DNA of 15,803 bases, taken from contig DGKJ01000096.1 in assembly GCA_002387735.1 (NCBI GenBank), positions 1 to 15,803 on the forward strand. The letters are read 5' to 3'. A program made the position numbers and the translations under genes. Of this stretch, positions 13,459-15,803 are shown in pieces. The notes under the pieces were generated by a model. That model was given only the letters and a program-made list of their open reading frames with translations, was not told the origin of the DNA and ran no database searches. Each line of letters opens with the position of its first letter. Position 1 is the first letter of the stretch. Source of the DNA: Bacteriovoracaceae bacterium UBA4573 (lineage in GTDB: Bacteria > Bdellovibrionota > UBA1018 > UBA923).

Positions 13459-14741
13459 TGTCCCTCGCAATAGTCCACAATTCGACGCGCAGCTCCGCGA
13501 TGCGTTTCGACAACCCGAGCCAAGCTTTCCCGGGTTCGCACTTCTTCATCCTGGCGGCCGCTCTCATTGGTGCAAACCGCTTGTTTCAACCACAAACTCA
13601 TGCTCGACGCATCGGTCAACACTTTTAGCAAACCCTCCGAAGATAACTGGCTTGCTTCCGGTGCACGACTGATTTCGGGTCCACAAGCAACACGACACCC
13701 AGCCAGAGCAGGTTCCCAAACATTGTGTACGTTCGACACAAAACCACCACCAACGAACGCACATCGACCCAGTTTATAAAGCTCTACTAAAACGCCTTTC
13801 TTAAAAACGATAAAAGCTGCGGGGCGATCTGACAAGCGTACTTGCGTTAGATCGGCGTCCTTCTCGACCCATAAAGTGTCGTATCCGATTTGCTTTAAAT
13901 CACTTTCTGCTTTCTGGGGGAATTTACGATCAAGCTCGTGAGGGAGCCAAATTAAATCTGGCAATGAATTAGACGACCCGACGGTTTTCGTTTCTACGAT
14001 TTTTTTTAAGCCATTGGTTAACACTTCATGGTCTTCTGGCCACATACTGCCACAAACTACTGCGCGCCTTGTTCCAAGGATATCCCGCAATTTTTTAACC
14101 AATAATGGTTCCTCGGACCCTAAACGTTCGTTCACTCGCTCGACTCTTGTATCTCCAACGACAAAACGATGAGGGTGATCAACCCCCTCCAACTCGGTCT
14201 CGTAACCCGCGAGTAGCGCAGATAGTTTGTGAATCAGTTTTCGATGAAACCAACTAGGTTTTAATGCTTCCGCAAGAATGACGCGAACTCCGTGGGCGTT
14301 ACACTCCCACAGCAACCCCGGCCACATTTCGTATTTCAACAACAAGAGAGTGTGGACTCCTTGTTTACGCACAAGTTTTACGAACTCACCCATTAAACCC
14401 AGGCCATCGTGTGGAAGAGGTACAGTTAGTGCAACACAAGGAAGGCGTGCGGGCAGAGCTTCAACGGGTATCTGCGCGGACACCGAGTAGTAGGTAACGA
14501 GCACTTTTTTTCCTATTAGATTGAGCTCATTTAAAATCGGCATTGCGTATTCGAGCTCTCCGGCGCTGGCCACGTGGATCCAGTACTCGATCGGTGTGTT
14601 GGCATGAAATCTAAGACTCAAGTGATTCTTCCAGGATCTCAAACGTAGAGTACGCCGCACCTTTGAGCGAAAAATCCCGAAAATCATCCCTATTCCGAGA
14701 GCGAGCGGATAGACAATCCATGAATAAATCCAAGTCTTCAT
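13455..14741 (-). CDS. waaA: 3-deoxy-D-manno-octulosonic acid (Kdo) transferase
   Basis: A 428-residue GT30-family enzyme that adds Kdo to the lipid A precursor at the inner membrane. Residues 5-24 form the N-terminal membrane anchor. The catalytic base is expected at Glu62 in HVASAGELEYA, matching the family SxGE motif. Other matches are EMWPGLLWEC (138-147; family ETELWPN), VVGDTRVERV (194-203), VCGSMWPEDHEVL (229-241) and the CMP-Kdo-binding end VHNVWEPALAGC (338-349; usual GGHNxxEPA). Several positions diverge: Lys-Tyr-Glu replaces Glu-Thr-Glu, and AEALKPSWFHR replaces the usual VNxRxS segment. The start ATG at 14741 overlaps the upstream TGA (ATGA). The divergence leaves open an unusual acceptor or number of Kdo residues transferred. 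Confidence 0.85.
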   Translation of the reverse strand: MKTWIYSWIVYPLALGIGMIFGIFRSKVRRTLRLRSWKNHLSLRFHANTPIEYWIHVASAGELEYAMPILNELNLIGKKVLVTYYSVSAQIPVEALPARLPCVALTVPLPHDGLGLMGEFVKLVRKQGVHTLLLLKYEMWPGLLWECNAHGVRVILAEALKPSWFHRKLIHKLSALLAGYETELEGVDHPHRFVVGDTRVERVNERLGSEEPLLVKKLRDILGTRRAVVCGSMWPEDHEVLTNGLKKIVETKTVGSSNSLPDLIWLPHELDRKFPQKAESDLKQIGYDTLWVEKDADLTQVRLSDRPAAFIVFKKGVLVELYKLGRCAFVGGGFVSNVHNVWEPALAGCRVACGPEISRAPEASQLSSEGLLKVLTDASSMSLWLKQAVCTNESGRQDEEVRTRESLARVVETHRGAARRIVDYCEGQ

Positions 14742-15754
14742 ATCGATTGCGACGCCTCGTTAGAGTTTTGCTTTGTATCGCGCAATATAGCAGACAGTGC
14801 TTGCCACACGCGGTCTTCGGACACGAGTTTCAAGCACAATTGAGGCTCGAGGGGTCGAAAACACCAACGACCGGATTTAGAGCATGGCCTGCACCACAAC
14901 GTGCTCTCCAACACCCGACTTTCTAAACGGTGCGGTTGAAATCCGAGTTGAGGAACGGTCGGCCCAAATACCGCTACGACTGGTGTACCGACACTTTCGG
15001 CTAAATGCATTAGTCCAGCGTCATTGCACAAAAGGATTTTGGATTCGGCGAGTATTTTCGGGAGATCTTCAAGCCGTGTCGTACCAGAAAGATCAGAGAC
15101 CCCCGGTATTGATCTTGGCAGTTTTTTAAAACCAAGCCAGACTACAGACTCTCCGCGCTCCACCAACCGCAGCGCGAGATTTGCAAATCTTTCAATCGGC
15201 CATTCTTTCTGAGACCAAGCGGAATCGGCGGCTATGGCGACATGTTTTTTTTTGATATCCTCGAGCCCGCCGAAATCACATTCCTCTTTATTTCTTACGC
15301 GTGAGAGATTTAAAAAATTTAATGTTCGATCAAGTGTGCGGTCAAAAAGCGCGACGCGATCAAGCGGTCGCAGACCGATTTTTTTAAAGGGCCATTGTTT
15401 CAAAAGGAATAGCACCCACTCAATGATTCGCGGTTTATGGGCCCGGAATGTCTTAATACCGAGAAGCGCGCACGCCGCTCGCGAACGCATTACCGAATGC
15501 AGGTCTACGACGGCGTCGAAATTTTCTTTTTTCAAACCTTGCATTTGGCGGTTTAGTTCTGACAGCGAAGCCCGGTCCGAAATGGTGTGCACGCGTTGGA
15601 CCCAGTTCGACTTTGCTACGATGCCACCGAATTTTTTTTTGGTAAGGAAATGAATTTCTAATGCGCTAGAGTCCACGCCTCGCAATGAACGCAGAGCAAG
15701 GACGACGTCGCCCAGGGCACTAAATCGAATGATAAGAATTTTTTTTTGATGCAC
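14738..15754 (-). CDS. Glycosyltransferase family 9 protein, probable LPS heptosyltransferase
   Basis: A 338-residue GT-B-fold GT9 enzyme of the WaaC/WaaF/WaaQ type, which transfers L,D-heptose from ADP-heptose to the LPS core. Visible motifs are IIRFSALGDVVLALRSL (8-24, conserved Asp16 after Gly), SAWSQKEWPIERFANLA (178-194; family W..KrWP), DLSGTTRLEDLPKIL (221-235) and CNDAGLMHLAESVGTPVVAV (243-262, nucleotide-sugar site). The tail has four cysteines in the GT9-type pattern (288, 291, 298, 307). The GTG at 15754 is the only usable start, since an in-frame TAG lies two codons upstream; a weak AGAG is the only ribosome-binding hint. The coding strand holds three runs of nine A (15747-15739, 15640-15632, 15253-15245). 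First visible gene of the operon, and its stop overlaps waaA. The position in the core (WaaF, WaaC or other) cannot be fixed. Confidence 0.85.
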   Translation of the reverse strand: MHQKKILIIRFSALGDVVLALRSLRGVDSSALEIHFLTKKKFGGIVAKSNWVQRVHTISDRASLSELNRQMQGLKKENFDAVVDLHSVMRSRAACALLGIKTFRAHKPRIIEWVLFLLKQWPFKKIGLRPLDRVALFDRTLDRTLNFLNLSRVRNKEECDFGGLEDIKKKHVAIAADSAWSQKEWPIERFANLALRLVERGESVVWLGFKKLPRSIPGVSDLSGTTRLEDLPKILAESKILLCNDAGLMHLAESVGTPVVAVFGPTVPQLGFQPHRLESRVLESTLWCRPCSKSGRWCFRPLEPQLCLKLVSEDRVWQALSAILRDTKQNSNEASQSI

Positions 15755-15765
15755 GCTCTAAAAGT

Positions 15766-15792
15766 ATTCTAGGAAAACCCGATCAAAAGCAA
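15766..15792 (-). promoter_or_regulatory. Weak candidate promoter of the LPS-purB-pilin operon
   Basis: On the minus strand TTGCTT (15792-15787) and TAGAAT (15771-15766, 5 of 6 to TATAAT) are 15 nt apart, shorter than ideal. Transcription would start only a few bases before the GTG at 15754. The upstream sequence ends at the window edge, so a farther promoter or an upstream gene cannot be excluded. Confidence 0.2.
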
Positions 15793-15803
15793 TGTACAAA
15801 AGC

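Noticed and set aside
1..15803. CRISPR array, insertion sequence, tRNA or rRNA
   Set aside because: No regularly spaced repeats, transposase-like frames, terminal inverted repeats or tRNA/rRNA signatures were seen by eye.

Overview
The window comes from a Gram-negative bacterium with about average GC. It carries LPS inner-core genes, a Lol-type lipoprotein exporter permease, an outer-membrane beta-barrel gene and an ExbB/ExbD motor pair. The Flp-like class III pilin, the stand-alone 3-aminobutyryl-CoA ammonia-lyase-like gene and the many envelope proteins of unknown family fit a Bdellovibrionota/deltaproteobacterium-like organism. That placement is inference, because no rRNA or other marker is present. 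Nearly all genes lie on the minus strand and are tightly packed.

Layout, left to right. The 3' part of prmA (+) overlaps tail-to-tail with exbD of an exbB-exbD pair (-). A divergent secreted protein of unknown function (+, 1748-2614) shares a 55-bp promoter region with exbB. It overlaps tail-to-tail with a secreted protein of unknown function (-, 2589-3314). That protein is the last gene of a four-gene minus-strand operon: fadI (thiolase), fadJ (hydratase/dehydrogenase), a LolC/E-type permease, then the unknown protein. Gaps are 16, 6 and 10 nt. Together fadI and fadJ would supply the last three steps of each fatty-acid beta-oxidation round. The upstream acyl-CoA dehydrogenase and ligase are not here. 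A hairpin at 8188-8225 separates this operon from an outer-membrane protein gene (-, 8253-9455).

The only long non-coding stretch is 9456-9995. It contains the terminator of the next operon (9914-9951), three consecutive hairpins (9767-9896) preceded by a plausible plus-strand promoter, and another inverted repeat (9640-9672). The largest hairpin has a 15-bp stem plus a G.U pair and a 34-nt loop holding three runs of four or five C. I consider this the best candidate for something undescribed, a small structured RNA, but it is unproven.

From 15754 down to 9996 runs one minus-strand operon with overlapping or nearly touching genes: a GT9 glycosyltransferase (heptosyltransferase family), waaA/kdtA (Kdo transferase), a hotdog-fold ammonia-lyase-like protein, an FAD-dependent desaturase-like protein, purB, and a small Flp-like pilin whose start lies inside the 3' end of purB. 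Three junctions are ATGA stop/start overlaps, so translation is probably coupled through most of the unit. Mixing LPS core synthesis, a CoA-ester lyase, a putative oxidoreductase, purine synthesis and a pilin in one transcript is unusual.
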